This document shows positions 22,346 through 34,892 of a stretch of DNA of 64,000 nt, in pieces. Source of the stretch: Lactuca virosa. Its lineage: Eukaryota > Streptophyta > Magnoliopsida > Asterales > Asteraceae. Location of the stretch: contig CAKMRJ010005745.1 of the NCBI GenBank assembly GCA_928212115.1, forward strand, positions 220,726,855 to 220,790,854, written 5' to 3'. The position numbers and the translations under genes are program-made. Numbering within the stretch: position 1 is the stretch's first letter; each line of letters opens with the position of its first letter. The notes under the pieces are model-generated. The model did not search any database and was not told the DNA's origin. It saw only the letters and a program-made list of their open reading frames with translations.

Positions 22346-22568
22346 AATGTTTATATGCTTATGTTATGCGATTAGTTTAGGTGTAGAGTAGAGGCAGGGC
22401 CCATGATAGGATGGAAGCGAGTGTGGGTGGGGGTCCGTATCTCACCACTAACAGAGTGTGGACGTGGTTCTATATGTCATCATTAGCAGAGTAGGGGCGG
22501 GGCCCATGATAGGCGAGGCCTTAGGACAGGAACACATGTTACAATGAATGTTTTCTTTATGTACTAGC

Positions 22569-23284
22569 TGTTGGGTTATGATCATTCTAACACTCCTAAG
22601 TGTACATGCAACCCCGGAAATACCTTGGATCTATGTTTTCTCTATTATACATGCAATTATGAACTTTCCAAGGTATTACCCTATCTAGCATACAATACTT
22701 GATACTTGGGTAATCAAATGGATAGAATACATACCTTTTGTTTGATGTAGCTTGTCTTCATGAAGCTTGAGTGCCTAGTGCCCCAAGTGTGACACCTCAA
22801 ATGGTTCACACAACACCAAATGCACATGGAATGACTTGAGAGAAAATGGAACACTCCTTGAAATCGTCTAGCCCTCATATTCACACATTAGTGCACGATT
22901 TCTTGAGCCATGGGATTCTTTTATATGGTGGCTATTAGGGTTACACCATGTAACTCATAACTTTACCCATTCCTTATGCTCCATGGATTTTAACCTCCAT
23001 GGAGTATCCATGGGTCACCCCATGGACTTAGTCCAACATAAGGAATCTTGGATTTTAATTAGTCTCCTTTTGATCACTTAATTAATTCCAAATTAATTCT
23101 TGATCAATACTAATTAAATAACCTTATTAATATATTAGAACTTATAATATATTAACCAACCTTAAGTGTTATTTCTCTCATTATAGTCTATCCAAATGCA
23201 TGATGCCATGCAACCCAAATGGACCATGCCGGGTCGGGTCAAGTCTTACCAATTATAGTTATGGACTTAGACATTAATCCAACA
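22569..23284 (-). mobile_element. 3' LTR of E1
   Basis: On the minus strand it begins TGTTGGATTAATG at 23284, directly after the polypurine tract AAGTGGGAGAC (23295-23285). Compared with the 5' LTR it lacks about 48 bases next to the phrase TTTAATTAGTCTCC. Confidence 0.9.
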
Positions 23285-26200
23285 GTCTCCCACTTGGATA
23301 AGTCTAAAACTATTATTGCGCATGACTTCAGGAACCGATCAGCAATCGTAGCTCTCAAAAGCTTCTGTCGAACTCTGACCTTGTCGATGAACTCTGACCT
23401 TTGTCAATGACTTGTCCATTAGATAAGGGATCATATATTCCTCCATTCTAGATATCATATGGACTGAGACATGGATTATCAATCATTCTCTCTGTCCATT
23501 CGTTGTTTCCCGATTTCCGATTCATGATGACTGACTGATTGAACAAATCAAATCAGTCCTGGCTTGGCCAAGCACTCACATGTATCATCTTTAAATCATC
23601 GAGGGGCCCACATATATCGCTTTTATCCCGAAGGTAAAAGGAATGGATAAACTTCGACTCATATGGCTTGTTCTACTACTTGTTGAATCATACACAAAGG
23701 CACGTTTTATAACATCGAGTTACCAATGCGTTTTCGTGCACTCAATGTATAACCAACTCATAGTAACAACTCATATCTCTAGGTTTGAAGAATATAAGAT
23801 ATTATCGTCTCATGATCACTCGTGATAAAATCCAAGAAGTGATTCAAATGAGCGCGGGTTGAATCCAATACTCAGAACTTATGAGTACTCATGAGTGTTG
23901 TAGCACCACTTTGTCCACCAACTTGGACCTCTACAAACCAACCCATGACAGTCTTGATTCATATCTACTTCCAACATATGACCAACTGTGGATGGTTTGA
24001 ATAACTTAATCATTCAGGAAGAGCGACTTAGTTATTCTGGAAGTCAAAACATGCAAAGTGAAACACAAGAATAAATGAATCAAATATGGTATCAAACCCT
24101 ATGAATATAAATAACACTTTTATTTATCACCATACTGATTACTCATTATTCATTGTTTCGGTTTTATCAACTTTATACTTGAATTTAAAACAATAGTTGT
24201 CCCATGCTCCAAGCATGTACACTATGTTTTCTAAACACTAGTCATGCCATACACCAAGTATGCATACTATGTTTGTCTATGATCTTTACTTTGTAAAATA
24301 GATCAATTGAACATCACTCCAATGATCCTCTTTTCACAGTCCCAAATCCTTACTACAAATGCAAGAATTCCAAATTCATTCCATTTACTGAAATCTGTTA
24401 GATTCTAAACTTATGTGCATTGATCCTCTTAATGATTATGCACGAAGTCAGAAAGACTTGACAACAATCATTACAGAGCATTCCAAAGGAGATCAGCTCC
24501 TTGGAAACATCCTTTTTTCATTAAGTTTCCTAATCTTACACAGATTGAATAATTTCTAACTTTGAAACATTTCCATATTCCATTTTGACTATCACTTCTG
24601 AACAAGAGTTGCCTCCTTACAGATTATGTCAATATGGTCCTTCCAGAATTAACATTATACTTCCAACTGTCCTTGAGCAACCAATCTTTGGTAAACCTTA
24701 GATTGTCCTCGACAATTGCTTAATCATTTTAGTCATATCCAATTCTAGACCTTTTCCCTTCATAATGCCCCAGGCATTTGGAAAATTTTAGAAAGGATGA
24801 ATATAGCACATGTAATCGATCCTATATCCGAAGCATATGGGACACGATTGATGATGTCTCACATAAAGACTAAACCAGTCTTTTGCTATAATATTTCCAT
24901 TTCAATTTGCCAAGTTCTCAAAATTCAGATTATGAAAAGGGATGCCGTAATCATAATCGAATTTTAGAACGCAAATAATGGACCCATATATAGAATTTCC
25001 TTATGTTGAGCCATTCCAACATGAAATTCATATATATATCCTTGATTAAATACGATTAAAATCTCAATCTAAGCTTTTAGAATTGAAATGAAGTATAATT
25101 TCCTCTCCCTTAATTATAGCAAAACAACTTTTTCAACCCCTGCAACCTCACGAATTGCAACTTTTGTTTTCTATAATTAACATTGCTAACTTGCAACCTT
25201 TGTCATAATTATCATGCTCCCACTAACATGATGATTATTAGCATAACACTTATGCTCCCACTAGCTTTGACATGTAATCAGAAATCAGCTGACTTTCTTA
25301 CCAAAGTTCAGATTTCTGATACTAGATTGTTTTGATAAAACTTTATCAAAATCATACACCTCTCTTAGATAGCTCACATGTGTGTCTAAACAGTTTTAGA
25401 ACTATGAAAAGGGATGCCGTAATCATAGTCTCAATTGTTTAGACCTTTGCCACTTCTCACAAGTCCATGTTAGTGTGCCGGTAAACCACACACGCTCCAC
25501 TAACGACTTTGAGAATGCAAATATCACAATTGCTATCTAGCTAAAATCTACTTAGTGAAAGTGTTTCCTCACCATCATTTTCATGAATCAGAGAGAAACC
25601 TTATGACACTTAGATTTAATAGTGTATGTGTTCTTATCCATGTGAATTTGTCAAAACCATAATCACAAGACAAGGTTAGTGACAAATCCAAACTCATATT
25701 GATTAAACTTGTGCAATCTTAAATTCTTGCCATTTGGCAGCTCAGGTGCCTGCCATTGCTTCCAAGTAGTTGTGCAACCAATTGAGAACTCTCAGAACTC
25801 CTATGCAAAGCCAACTTGAATAGGCACAAAAATTTCAACACGATAGGTTATAAACCTCAAGTCGTGTTCTAGTGAAGGACTTTAGGTTTTATTCTTGATT
25901 AAGTCTTGAAACTTTCAAGAGCTTTAAGTATCCCACTGTCCTCTTGACATATAAGACTCCCTTGTCAAATATTCAAGAGATAGTGCGGATTCTTTATCAA
26001 GACTAACACTTTACACAATTGGCCTAAGTTGGTCTCTGTTTTATCCAAAACATCACAACTTACCAATTTCAAATGTACAAGAGTAGATAACCTTTTACTC
26101 TTACATTTGACTAGTGTTAACAAACCCTCTTTAAGATATGTCACTCAAGTTACAATCTTGGAGTATGACTCTAAGAATTGTTTTGGAACGAAGTATGCCC

Positions 26201-26343
26201 TCATCTTTTTGATTTAACCATTTCAACAATTCATGACTCCTCTTCTTAGTCATAAGAATGCACTAAGATGACTTTAGAGGACCAATTGTGATATGGTATC
26301 TTAATCATTAAGATGATCATAAACATGATACTAAAGTACTCTC

Positions 26344-26545
26344 CTATCTTTTCAGATTTGAGAAACTTTTATCTTTCTGCCACACTTTGATTCTTCTTAT
26401 TCGTTCTGTCTCACATTGAAACTTCTCCAATGCTACAGACTTATACTTAAACTTATAAGTATAACCATATTTACTGAACTTAAGTAAATCATGACGAATA
26501 GTCTTCTTGATCTTTTGTGGTGGACTTGACCAGTGCACAAGAATG
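26344..26545 (-). pseudogene. Copia integrase remnant in E1
   Basis: The minus strand encodes KYGYTYKFKYKSVALEKFQ and, after further decay, a stretch in place of the usual RSDRGGEYLS motif (frame-shifted KMGEYFSI). This corresponds to the integrase core after the first catalytic Asp. The frame is short and flanked by stops. E2 has the same block at about 45700-45900. Confidence 0.6.
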
Positions 26546-27009
26546 TGTACTCGATCCCTTAGTCCTTTCCTTATTCACATAAGGAATTAGTCTTAATTTT
26601 CCAAGCTGAAAGTTCTCATTCATCATACTATACAACTTGCATGATTCCAAGTTTCGGTCCAATTGAACCTTGGGTGATGAGAATCTTTCCTTATTTGGTA
26701 ATATTAGACACTACCACAACTGAAAGAATCAAATCCATTTTTCCAATATTGCTATCAATGGAATCTTATAAGCAACAACTTTTCACAAATGTCATTGTAA
26801 GGATACCTAAAATAAATAAAAACAAAACCTTTTTCTTTTATTTTAAAACTTTGTGGAAAAACTTATCCTTACAATCCATATGAAAACCTTGTTGTTATCT
26901 ATTCCTAAGCAATATAAATATCATAACTCTTAAGTAATAGCCCAAAATTCTGATCACCGAACCATGCGATTGAAATCCATCTTCGCGATCAGAATCAGCA
27001 TGTACTTAA

Positions 27010-27500
27010 TAGAGTTAGACAATGGATTTTACCTGAAGTAGAGCCAAACTTATTGACTTTAACATCCTTAGGTAAATTTGGCAGCTTCGTAACCAATGCC
27101 CCTTCCTTTGGCAATAGTTACCTATGGACCCTTGATAATGAGACTATCTCAGACTTCGCCTCTCTCTTTACCATTGGGTCAACCGAGTTGACTATGGCCG
27201 ATCCCTTTCCATTGGGAAGAGAGAGCTTTACTAGATATCCAATGTCATCATTGTCAATGTCCATAGCGTTTTAGGAAGTTGATCTTAGCAAATAGATAAG
27301 ATCATTAAGGGTCTTGTCTTAGTCTGTTTCATAGGATTCCCAAAAGAACTCACTATGTGACTTAGAAAGTAGTTGAGCCACCAACTTTCTCAAGACTTTG
27401 ACACCCAACTCTCCCGGCTTGTCAATATGTGACTACATCTCCAAGATGTGATCACACCTAGACCTTGCCTTGCCAATAGGGCTTGAGTGACCTTAAACTT
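27010..27500 (-). pseudogene. Copia gag remnant in E1
   Basis: The minus strand carries the copia gag pattern DHILEM-stop-SHIDKPGELGVKVL, then a region equivalent to DSYETDYDKTLNDLIYLL in E2. The TAG after ILEM is present in both copies, so the lesion existed before the two copies separated. Expression as protein is not possible. Confidence 0.6.
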
Positions 27501-27884
27501 TTTAGGAACTTGTGGGTAAGGGAGAATAATTGGAGGAGGTGAAAGAAGTATGATATCCATGGGACATCATCTTCATTTAGGAAAGCTTGTTTCAAGAGAT
27601 TTAGGAAGATCATAAATGTCTAGACCAGACATCTTTTTGGGAGATATTCAAGATAGTTGATTTAAAGTCCTTAATATGACACCCAATATGAAATATTAAG
27701 GCTAGGACCCAACAAACTATTTTATAACTTAGAAGAGGGATGCCGTAATCCAAGCTATAAAATATTTGAAGGTAGGTGAATGACGATTCACCAATTTCCA
27801 CCATGAAAAACGAAATAATTTATTAGGTTTTAATTAGTTACTTAGTATTTATCATTAATACTTTTAATGAAAGGAGAATTATAG

Positions 27885-28045
27885 TCCTTGTCCTACCCGT
27901 TCGGCTAACGACCCTCCACCAGTCAAGGAAGCGGTGGGTGAGAGTGGACACCCATTAAACTACCATTTTATAGGCAGTAACCTTATACCCCCCTTATAGA
28001 CCGGCTTCGTGAATGAGGCCTACTAACGGTAAGACTGACTTTACT
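27885..28045 (-). other. Strongly conserved non-coding block in E1
   Basis: This 160-base block (TTACCGTTAGTAGGCCTCAT to CGAACGGGTAGGA on the minus strand) is nearly identical to 43745-43905 in E2, while flanks differ more. It contains short inverted words (CTATAAGGGGGGTATAAGG; TAAAATGGCATTTTA in E2). It may be a structured RNA region. Confidence 0.5.
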
Positions 28046-28164
28046 CTTATACATATATATAAATATTATTAACTTATAATATTATAAAGTATAAGGGTTG
28101 AATGTTAACTTTTAAAATTCTAAGGGCTAACTTGGAATTAAAGTATTCATAAGTGAAAACTTTT

Positions 28165-28535
28165 CAAATTCCAAAACTTGAGGGCAAGTTTTGAAACTAT
28201 TCAAAACTAATTAATTCCATAACTTATGAGTTTAAAGTAGTTTTAATTAAAAAAAACTCTTCAAGTTCCATAACTTGAGGACAAGTTATGGAAGACTTTA
28301 AACTAACTAATAAAAAAAAATAACTTTTTTTTATTGTAACTTATGGAACTAATTAAGGTTACACTTTTTTTATTTAATGAAGAGACTCTTGAATCTCCAT
28401 AACTTGAGGACAAGTTATGGAGTCATAAAACCATTTAATTAGAACTAGACTCTTCATTTTGTAACCTTTGCCAACTTTTATGAGTTTTATGATTCTTAAA
28501 TGTGACTTTTCATATAACTTGAGGACAAGTTAGAA
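28165..28535 (-). repeat. Four CAAGTTATGG leader hairpins in E1
   Basis: Perfect or near-perfect hairpins with loop TCCT or CCCT (sense strand) at 28171-28193, 28267-28292, 28397-28421 and 28514-28532. Stems are CATAACTTG/CAAGTTATG or CAAAACTTG/CAAGTTTTG, so both arms change together. Spacing is about 100-130 bases, between the primer-binding site and gag. Confidence 0.75.
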
Positions 28536-28872
28536 AAACACACTTTGGAATCAACTCTTAGATTAAAATGGATTGAAAACAACTATTTCACACAACTTTT
28601 CTATTAATCTAAGAACCTCATAAGAACAAGATAATTCAAATCATCAATCTTCAAGAAATTAGCATGAACATACAAACTAATACAAATCTTGAAATTATGA
28701 CAATTATCTTAGAAATTGGATTAGCATGAACATTACCGCATCAAAAACAAGTTTATAAGTCCAAAAACATCTTAGGGTAATGTTCCTAGTCCAATTCCAG
28801 CCAAAACAATCGAATATATGCATCCAACTCGATTTTTCAGCTACTTTTGCAAGTATAACAAGAAAACAAGCC

Positions 28873-28887
28873 TAGGCTCTGATACCA
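28873..28887 (-). other. Primer-binding site, E1
   Basis: On the minus strand GTGGTATCAGAGCC directly follows the 5' LTR, one base apart, matching the initiator tRNA-Met 3' end. Confidence 0.85.
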
Positions 28888-28888
28888 C

Positions 28889-29651
28889 TGTTGGGTTATG
28901 AGCATTCTAACACTCCTAAGTGTACATGCAACCCTAAATACCTTGGATCTATGTTTTCTCTATTATACATGCAATTATGAACTTTCCAAGGTATTACCCT
29001 ATCTAGCATACAATACTTGATACTTGGGTAATCAAATGGATAGAATACATACCTTTGTTTGATGTAGCTTGTCTTCATGAAGCTTGAGTGCCTAGTGCCC
29101 CAAGTGTGACACCTCAAATGGTTCACACAACACCAAATGCACATGGAATGACTTGAGAGAAAATGGAACACTCCTTGAAATCGTCTAGCCCTCATATTCA
29201 CACATTAGTGCACGATTTCTTGAGCCATGGGATTCTTTTATATGGTGGCTATTAGGGTTACACCATGTAACTCATAACTTTACCCATTCCTTATGCTCCA
29301 TGGATTTTAACCTCCATGGAGTATCCATGGGTCACCCCATGGACTTAGTCCAACATAAGAAATCTTGGATCACAAGCCCACATATATAAGAATTAATGAT
29401 TTACACAATCAACCCATATATTTAATTAGTCTCCTTTTGATCACTTAATTAATTCCAAATTAATTCTTGATCAATACTAATTAAATAACCTTATTAATAT
29501 ATTAGAACTAATAATATATTAACCAACCTTAAGTGTTATTTCTCTCATTATAGTCTATCCAAATGCATGATGCCATGCAACCCAAATGGACCATGCCGGG
29601 TCGGGTCAAGTCTTACCAATTATAGTTATGGACTTAGACATTAATCCAACA
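28889..29651 (-). mobile_element. 5' LTR of E1
   Basis: 763 bases, from TGTTGGATTAATG at 29651 to CATAACCCAACA at 28889 on the minus strand. A donor-like AAAGGTATGT lies near 29053 on the minus strand, as in E2. Confidence 0.9.
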
Positions 29652-30110
29652 CTAGCATGATTATATGATATTGTTTGTATACGTATAGCGGGCGAGGCCC
29701 AGAGACAGGCGGGGCCTGGAAGAAATAGATATGTATACCGAGCGGGGCCGATGCCAGGCGTGGCCTGATGTCAGGCGGGGTCCGAGGAAGGTCGGGCGGG
29801 GGGCCCAGTATATGCGATTATGTGTATGGTATGTGGTAGTATGGGGAACACACTAAGCTTTGTGCTTATGGTTTTCAGTTTTGGTTTCAGGTACTTCCAG
29901 TTGCAAGGAGAAGAGCTCCGGATGACTGCATTGCACACACCATTATGTTTAGCCTGGGAAGTTTACTCTGATGTTTTTGGATTGGAAACTCTGATAATAA
30001 TGTTTTGAGATAGTTGACTTATGTTTTGAAAAGATGTTTTGATAACTTAGGGTTTTATTTAATGATTTAAAAATGAAATTTTTGGTCATGATCCTTGGGA
30101 TGTTTCAAGT

Positions 30111-30123
30111 TGGTATCAGAGCC
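30111..30123 (+). other. Primer-binding site, element A
   Basis: TGGTATCAGAGCC, a full match to the complement of the initiator tRNA-Met 3' end, three bases after the LTR. CCTTGGTTTGAG (30122-30133) pairs with CTCAAACTAAGG (30165-30176) as a 12-base stem just behind it. Confidence 0.9.
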
Positions 30124-31064
30124 TTGGTTTGAGGGATTCTGGCACACTCTCGGGTGCGTCTGAACTCAAACTAAGGACTTGGTATGAAAATTTTCAAAAG
30201 AATTTTTTTTATAAAAAGGATTTTAAAAAGAGAAAAAGGGTGTGGTGCATGCAATCAGTCGAGCTCAAGTAAGTTCTCCTAAATGACCTATACATGTTTA
30301 TGTTATGATATGAATTGTGAATATGTGAATCGCATGCTAGATTAGGGCTAAGGATCTAGGGATGATGCCTTGTATGCCTGTTATATAAGCTTATTGAACT
30401 ACATGCTAGTACTGATTAGTCAGTGATATGATTGCCTGTTTAGGTTATGCCTGATTGTATGAGCTTTAGAATTGCATGCTAGTATAGACTCTTGATAAGT
30501 GAATAGAATGGCTTGATTAATATGTTGGTTAGATTTTCCATTGTCTGAATGTGCTTGCTTTGTGCTTTTTGGGACTCTAAGTGATGGGACTTAGTTGCTA
30601 GGTGAATACGATAAGTCACATGTGACAAGGGTTGAATAATCTTAGAGTGATGGATTTGACCCTATTGCATAGCTCTCGTCTGAGTCTTAACCATTGTATG
30701 GATGAGTCCTTTACTCGAAGGATTATCCGATCCTCGTTACATGTGATGGTATTCATGTAGTGGCTAATTGGCATTATGAGGAGTCCTTCAGCAGCAGAGG
30801 ACTGGGTTGGGGTCGGAGATTACCTTAGGGCAAGCCTAGGATGAGATTAGCGCGTGAAGCAGTAGTAGTGAAAAGGACTTGGTGGAGTCAAGGCAATTCT
30901 TGAGGAAAGTACGGATAGATGTGGAAGGTATGGGCCCGTACTACTGAAAGCAGAGGATCCGTACTCGGGGCAAGGAGGGTTGAGATAAAACCAGGAAACT
31001 TGTAGTGTGTGTGATCCCTCAATAGTGATGAGTATTCTGATGGTTATTATGATTTGTTTCCAGC
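30124..31064 (+). other. Untranslated leader of element A
   Basis: About 940 bases between primer-binding site and gag with no supported coding region. It begins with the post-primer hairpin and shares several phrases with B's leader (18773-19870). Confidence 0.6.
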
Positions 31065-32294
31065 ATGGTGACACTACGTACCAGACCGGTTAGCAGTTCT
31101 GGTGCCACCGAGGGATTAGGCTCGGGCTCAGAAGTCGGGCAGCTTGATGAGCAGATGAGAGAGTTTATTTCAGCTGAGATTACGCACAGTATTATTGACC
31201 AGACTCCTATGATCTTCGATATGGTCAAGGAGGGTATTTTGGAGATTCTTGATGAGAGGCTGAGTGTGTTCGTACTGAGATGGCGGCCATGATGAGGGCA
31301 CGCACGTTTACATTCTGGGAGTTCAGAGCTTCTGGAGCTATAGACTATCATGGGGCCAAGGACCCCATTGCTAGAAATCGGTGGTTGGCAGATGTCGCCA
31401 ACGCCTTTCTTACTAGCCGGTGTCCCGATGGGGACAAGGTTCGACTCATCTCCTATTTTCTGAAGGACAGAGCACGTGATTGGTGGGAGGAGGTTGGACA
31501 TGCTATTGGAGATGAAGTCTCTCTTGATGCGATGACATGGAGTGACTTCTCGGCCAGGTTCAGGGCCTAGTTTGCACCAGTGATTGAGGTGCAGCAGCTA
31601 GCACGGGAGTTCCAGGACCTCCAGCAGACTACGGAGACAGTGGTTGAGATCACTGCTAAGTTTAGGGAGAGGGCCCTTCTCGTTCCGTAGTATGTGGCGG
31701 ACGAGGAGATGAAGAAGGCCAGATATCACGAGATGTTGAGGAGCGACATCAGGCAGTTTGTGAGTCGGTCCAGCTGCAAGACACTAGAGAATATGATCGC
31801 CCGATCCAGGGAGAGTGAGATTGACTTGGAGTCGGAGAGGAAGAGGAAGTCGGATGAGGTGCATACATCTGTGGGTTTAGGCAAGAGGCCCAAGGGATCA
31901 GATTCGAGATCGAGAGACTATCAGGGTCGCAGCCACTGCAGCAAGTATGGCAAGACACACGAGGGTGCGTGTAAGAGTGGCAGTGGTGGTGGTTCTGGCT
32001 GCTTCAAGTGCGGCCGGACCGACAATTATAGCACGGACTGTACTGCTACCACCACCAAGGGATCATACCTGATCTGCTTCGATTGCAGTCAGGAAGGCCT
32101 AATATCCAAGTTTGGCTGCAGCGGTACAGGTGATGGCACCTGCCCATGTGGCATTGAGGATCACCAACGACCGTCAGGGCCGGGCAGAGGCGCCTGTGGC
32201 AAAGATCAGGGCTTTCCAGTTGACCACAGAGGAGGCACGAGTAGCTTCCGATGTTGCAGGTGTGTATCTTTTGCCTTTCTATCAGTATTTATGA
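31065..32294 (+). pseudogene. Gypsy gag of element A, degenerate
   Basis: The ATG at 31065 opens an N-terminal part (MVTLRTRPVSSSG, acidic helix ADEQMREF-like) to about 31292; the frame then shifts to the one open from 31280. The retrotransposon gag core follows (VRLISYFLKDRARDWWEEVG), interrupted by TAG at 31568-31570 and again at 31688-31690. Three zinc knuckles near 31940-32110 are all damaged: the first has CSKY in place of CxxC, the second CFKCGRTDNYSTDC lacks the His, the third CFDCSQEGLISKFGC has Leu for His. A last frame (32112-32294) has RAFQLTTEEARVASD, the usual gag-protease linker, then a break. Protease, RT and integrase are missing. Relatives: Tekay/Del-like chromoviruses. Confidence 0.85.
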
Positions 32295-33085
32295 TTTTAT
32301 TGCTTTTGTCTTGCATCGTTATGAGAAAGTGTACCTTAGAGTTATATTTTCTACTTATGTTCGAGTATATGCCATCTGCATACCATGAATCTTAGAGTAG
32401 TAGTTCGAGGTCGTCCCGTTATATAGTGGGTTCTCATGATGCGGTAGCAGTAGCAAGTGTGATTGGAACTCGAGAAGTGTTCCATGGTCTTCAAGAGTTG
32501 CAATGCTTTAGTGTTGGTTAGTTTTGGAACACTAACAGTGTAAGAATTAGTTTCTAATAGATTGATCATTGGATGGTAAGGAGGATTGGGAATCCTTCCA
32601 GCACTGGGAGCGACTGGGGATCAGTTATGGCGGAGGATGTATTCTTCATAAAGATAGGAAAGGGCTTTGTTGATTATGTTCATTTGCCTTTGGAAGGCCA
32701 ATGACTACACGAGGTAATGGTTGTATCCTCTGGACACCAAGTATTTTTTGGGTATAGGACGAATTTTCGGATGTTGGTAAGAGCAATGTACTCAGGATTT
32801 ATCGTGATTGAAGTGTTCTCAAGATTGCACCTCCAAAGAGTGACATCTTATTCAAGGAGCAGGATTGTAGGCTAAGTTTAGTGGTCCTTTTCAAGGATTG
32901 GACCGGGCGGGCAAGGTTATGCATCGTATAGGATTATTGTAAGAATTTAGACTAATTTATAGTGCCTTCTGTGTCTTATGGGGAGCATCAGCTAGTTCAG
33001 GGCAGATAGCGGGAGCCACGGGCATGGCGTGTGGGCAGTATCCGGGGTAGGTGACTGCAGAGGACTTCGAGGACGAAGTCTAGTT
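32295..33085 (+). other. Residual internal region of element A
   Basis: About 790 bases between the deleted protease start and the polypurine tract. No pol motif was recognised; the tail GAGGACGAAGTCTAGTTTAA is the usual 3' end of gypsy internal regions. Confidence 0.5.
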
Positions 33086-33100
33086 TAAGTGGGGGAGAGT
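33086..33100 (+). other. Polypurine tract, element A
   Basis: TTAAGTGGGGGAGAGT directly precedes the LTR start TGTAACACC at 33101, the primer site for plus-strand synthesis in LTR retrotransposons. Confidence 0.85.
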
Positions 33101-34892
33101 TGTAACACCTGAAATCTAGAAGGATAATCAAGGAAGGGTAACCTTCATTTTAAGAGGACAACTCGTCGAGTTGTAGGGGAAGAACTCGACGAGTAGGAAT
33201 CATTTGGCACACGGGAGTTTAGAAACCAACTCGACGAGTTTTTTGACAGTTTTGGAGCTAAACTTGTGCATTCTTGGTGATTTGAAGAAAGAGGAGCTTG
33301 AAGAAGGAGCAAGAACGTGTGGGAGGAGAGTAGATCCAAAAGTTGGACGTCATTTCTAAATCATCTGAGGTATAAAGCTTCAACCTTGTCCATGGCATGC
33401 TTAGATATATTTTTAGGATGCTTTTCTTAATATTTTGGCCCAAGTTGGTTGATGGTTGGGACTTGGACGTCTTATGTTGGCTAACATTTCAGATCATGGG
33501 TCTTGAAGGGACTTCATGGCATAAAGGGGCTAAATTTATGGCCATGGAAGTCCCATGCAACTTCTAGACATTCTTTTAGGTCATTTAAGCCCAAATGGGT
33601 CATGCATGCAAGTAAAGATGAGAGATTTACGTGACCTAAGTGTCCTTAGAGTCCATATCTATGACCTCATGGTCTATCTTGAAGAGTTGGTGGTTTTTGG
33701 ATTAACATTTAAGCCCTTTAGGATTAGGGTTTAAGCTAAATCTCATTAGAGTGGGTATTAATGGGTAAAGTTGGAAACTTTACCCTTCTAGAAAAGTTTT
33801 CAGCTTAGATCCAGAAGATAGGGCCTTGGGCTTGATGAATAAGGGCTTAATGCATTGAGTGGATTGGACAGACTAAGGAACTCGACGAGTTGGTTTAGGA
33901 TTTGCCCGATCCTGATGAAAAAGGAGGCAACTCGTCGAGTTGGTGGGAAACTCGAAGAGGTTGTTCGGGATTTCACGAGTCTGTGGATAATGAAGAACTC
34001 GACGAGTTTGGGGAAAACTCGATAAGTTGATTCGAGATATCGTGTTCTGTGACTTGTGGAAACTCGTCGAGTTGAAGGATGACTCGACGAGTTGATTCAA
34101 CTAGGGCGTTGACTTTGACTTTGACTGGAATGTTGACTTTGACCTTAACTTTGACTTTGACCAAGGTTGACCCTTGAGGGGTTATGAAGCATAGACTGGT
34201 TACTAAGGGTTGTGATATGCAAGGGTTTGAGTAGAGCTGATTGGGGGGCAGAGACGTTCAGCTATCATCCGACACTTGAGGTAAGTCTCCTCACTGTTTA
34301 CATGGGTCTAAGGCACCAATGCCGACCCATTTAGTTTATGCATAGTAGGAAGACCCGGGGGTTAGCCCTTCGCATTATTTATGATTGCATGTATTCCGAA
34401 CTACGGTTCGATGACGGGCGGTGCCCGAGGAATGCTTATATGTATGTTTCTGGATTACGGTCCGGTGTCGGGCAGTACCCAAGGAATTGTTTGTACGCTG
34501 GATGTCTTCGTGATTCCTGCATGTGTCCGTATCTGTATGTTTTCGGATTACGTTCCGATACCAGGCGATGCCCGAGGAATGTTTGTATGCTTGTCGGATT
34601 ACGGTTCGATGTCGGGCGAGGCTCGAGGAATGTTTATATGCTTATGTTATGCAATTCGTTTATGTGTAGAGTAAAGGCGGGGCCCATGACAGGAGGGAAG
34701 TGAGTGTGGGCGGGGGCCCATATCTCACCACTAACGGAGTGTGGACGGGGTTACATATCTCATCATTAGCAGAGTAGGGTTGGGGCCCATGATAGGCGAG
34801 GCCTTAGGACAGGAACACATGTTACAGCGAATGTTTTCTTTATGTACTAGCATGATTTTATGATATTGTTTGTAAGCGTCTGCGGGCGAGGC

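Larger units (their letters stand above)
24914..27770 (-). repeat. Constant-loop hairpins of E1 (P and Q modules)
   Basis: Three hairpins on the minus strand share the 17-base loop ATTACGGCATCCC(T/C)(T/C)TT (loops at 24935-24951, 25407-25423, 27733-27749; the third reads CTCTT), each inside a different imperfect stem of about 18-24 bases. A fourth has the 22-base loop starting GAGCGTGTGTGGT (25476-25497) in a GTTAGTG/CACTAAC stem. All four have counterparts at matching places in E2. Confidence 0.75.
22569..29651 (-). mobile_element. Copia-type element E1, TSD CTAGC
   Basis: Minus-oriented element of 7,083 bases. Its ends are TGTTGG and CCAACA, and the duplication CTAGC is perfect (22564-22568, 29652-29656). 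The other LTR of element A shows the empty site GTACTAGCATGATT at about 34844-34857. LTRs are 716 and 763 bases (left has a deletion of about 48 bases). The interior holds only fragments of copia gag and integrase, riddled with stops, plus serial hairpins. It is the same family as E2 at 42040-49732, in opposite orientation. Copia assignment rests on LTR form, primer site and the coding remnants. Confidence 0.9.
20653..30107 (+). mobile_element. 5' LTR of element A (split by E1)
   Basis: The LTR is 20653-22568 plus 29657-30107, about 2,367 bases without E1 and its duplication. It holds TATTTAAA at 20856-20863, donor-like GAG/GTATAAAG at 21065-21074, palindromes of the ACTCGNCGAGT type at 20709-20818 and 21571-21812, seven TTGAC words at 21834-21888, a TTCCGGATTACGGTCCGATG minisatellite (22105-22345), and the box CACTAAGCTTTGTGCTTAT with TTTCAG/G ending at 29890, 22 bases after the presumed branch A at 29868. 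Confidence 0.85.

Noticed and set aside
27053..27274. Plus-strand frame of 73 codons in E1
   Set aside because: It is antisense to the gag remnant of E1.
30111..30123. tRNA-like sequence
   Set aside because: Only the 3' complement of initiator tRNA-Met is present; it is a primer-binding site, not a tRNA gene.
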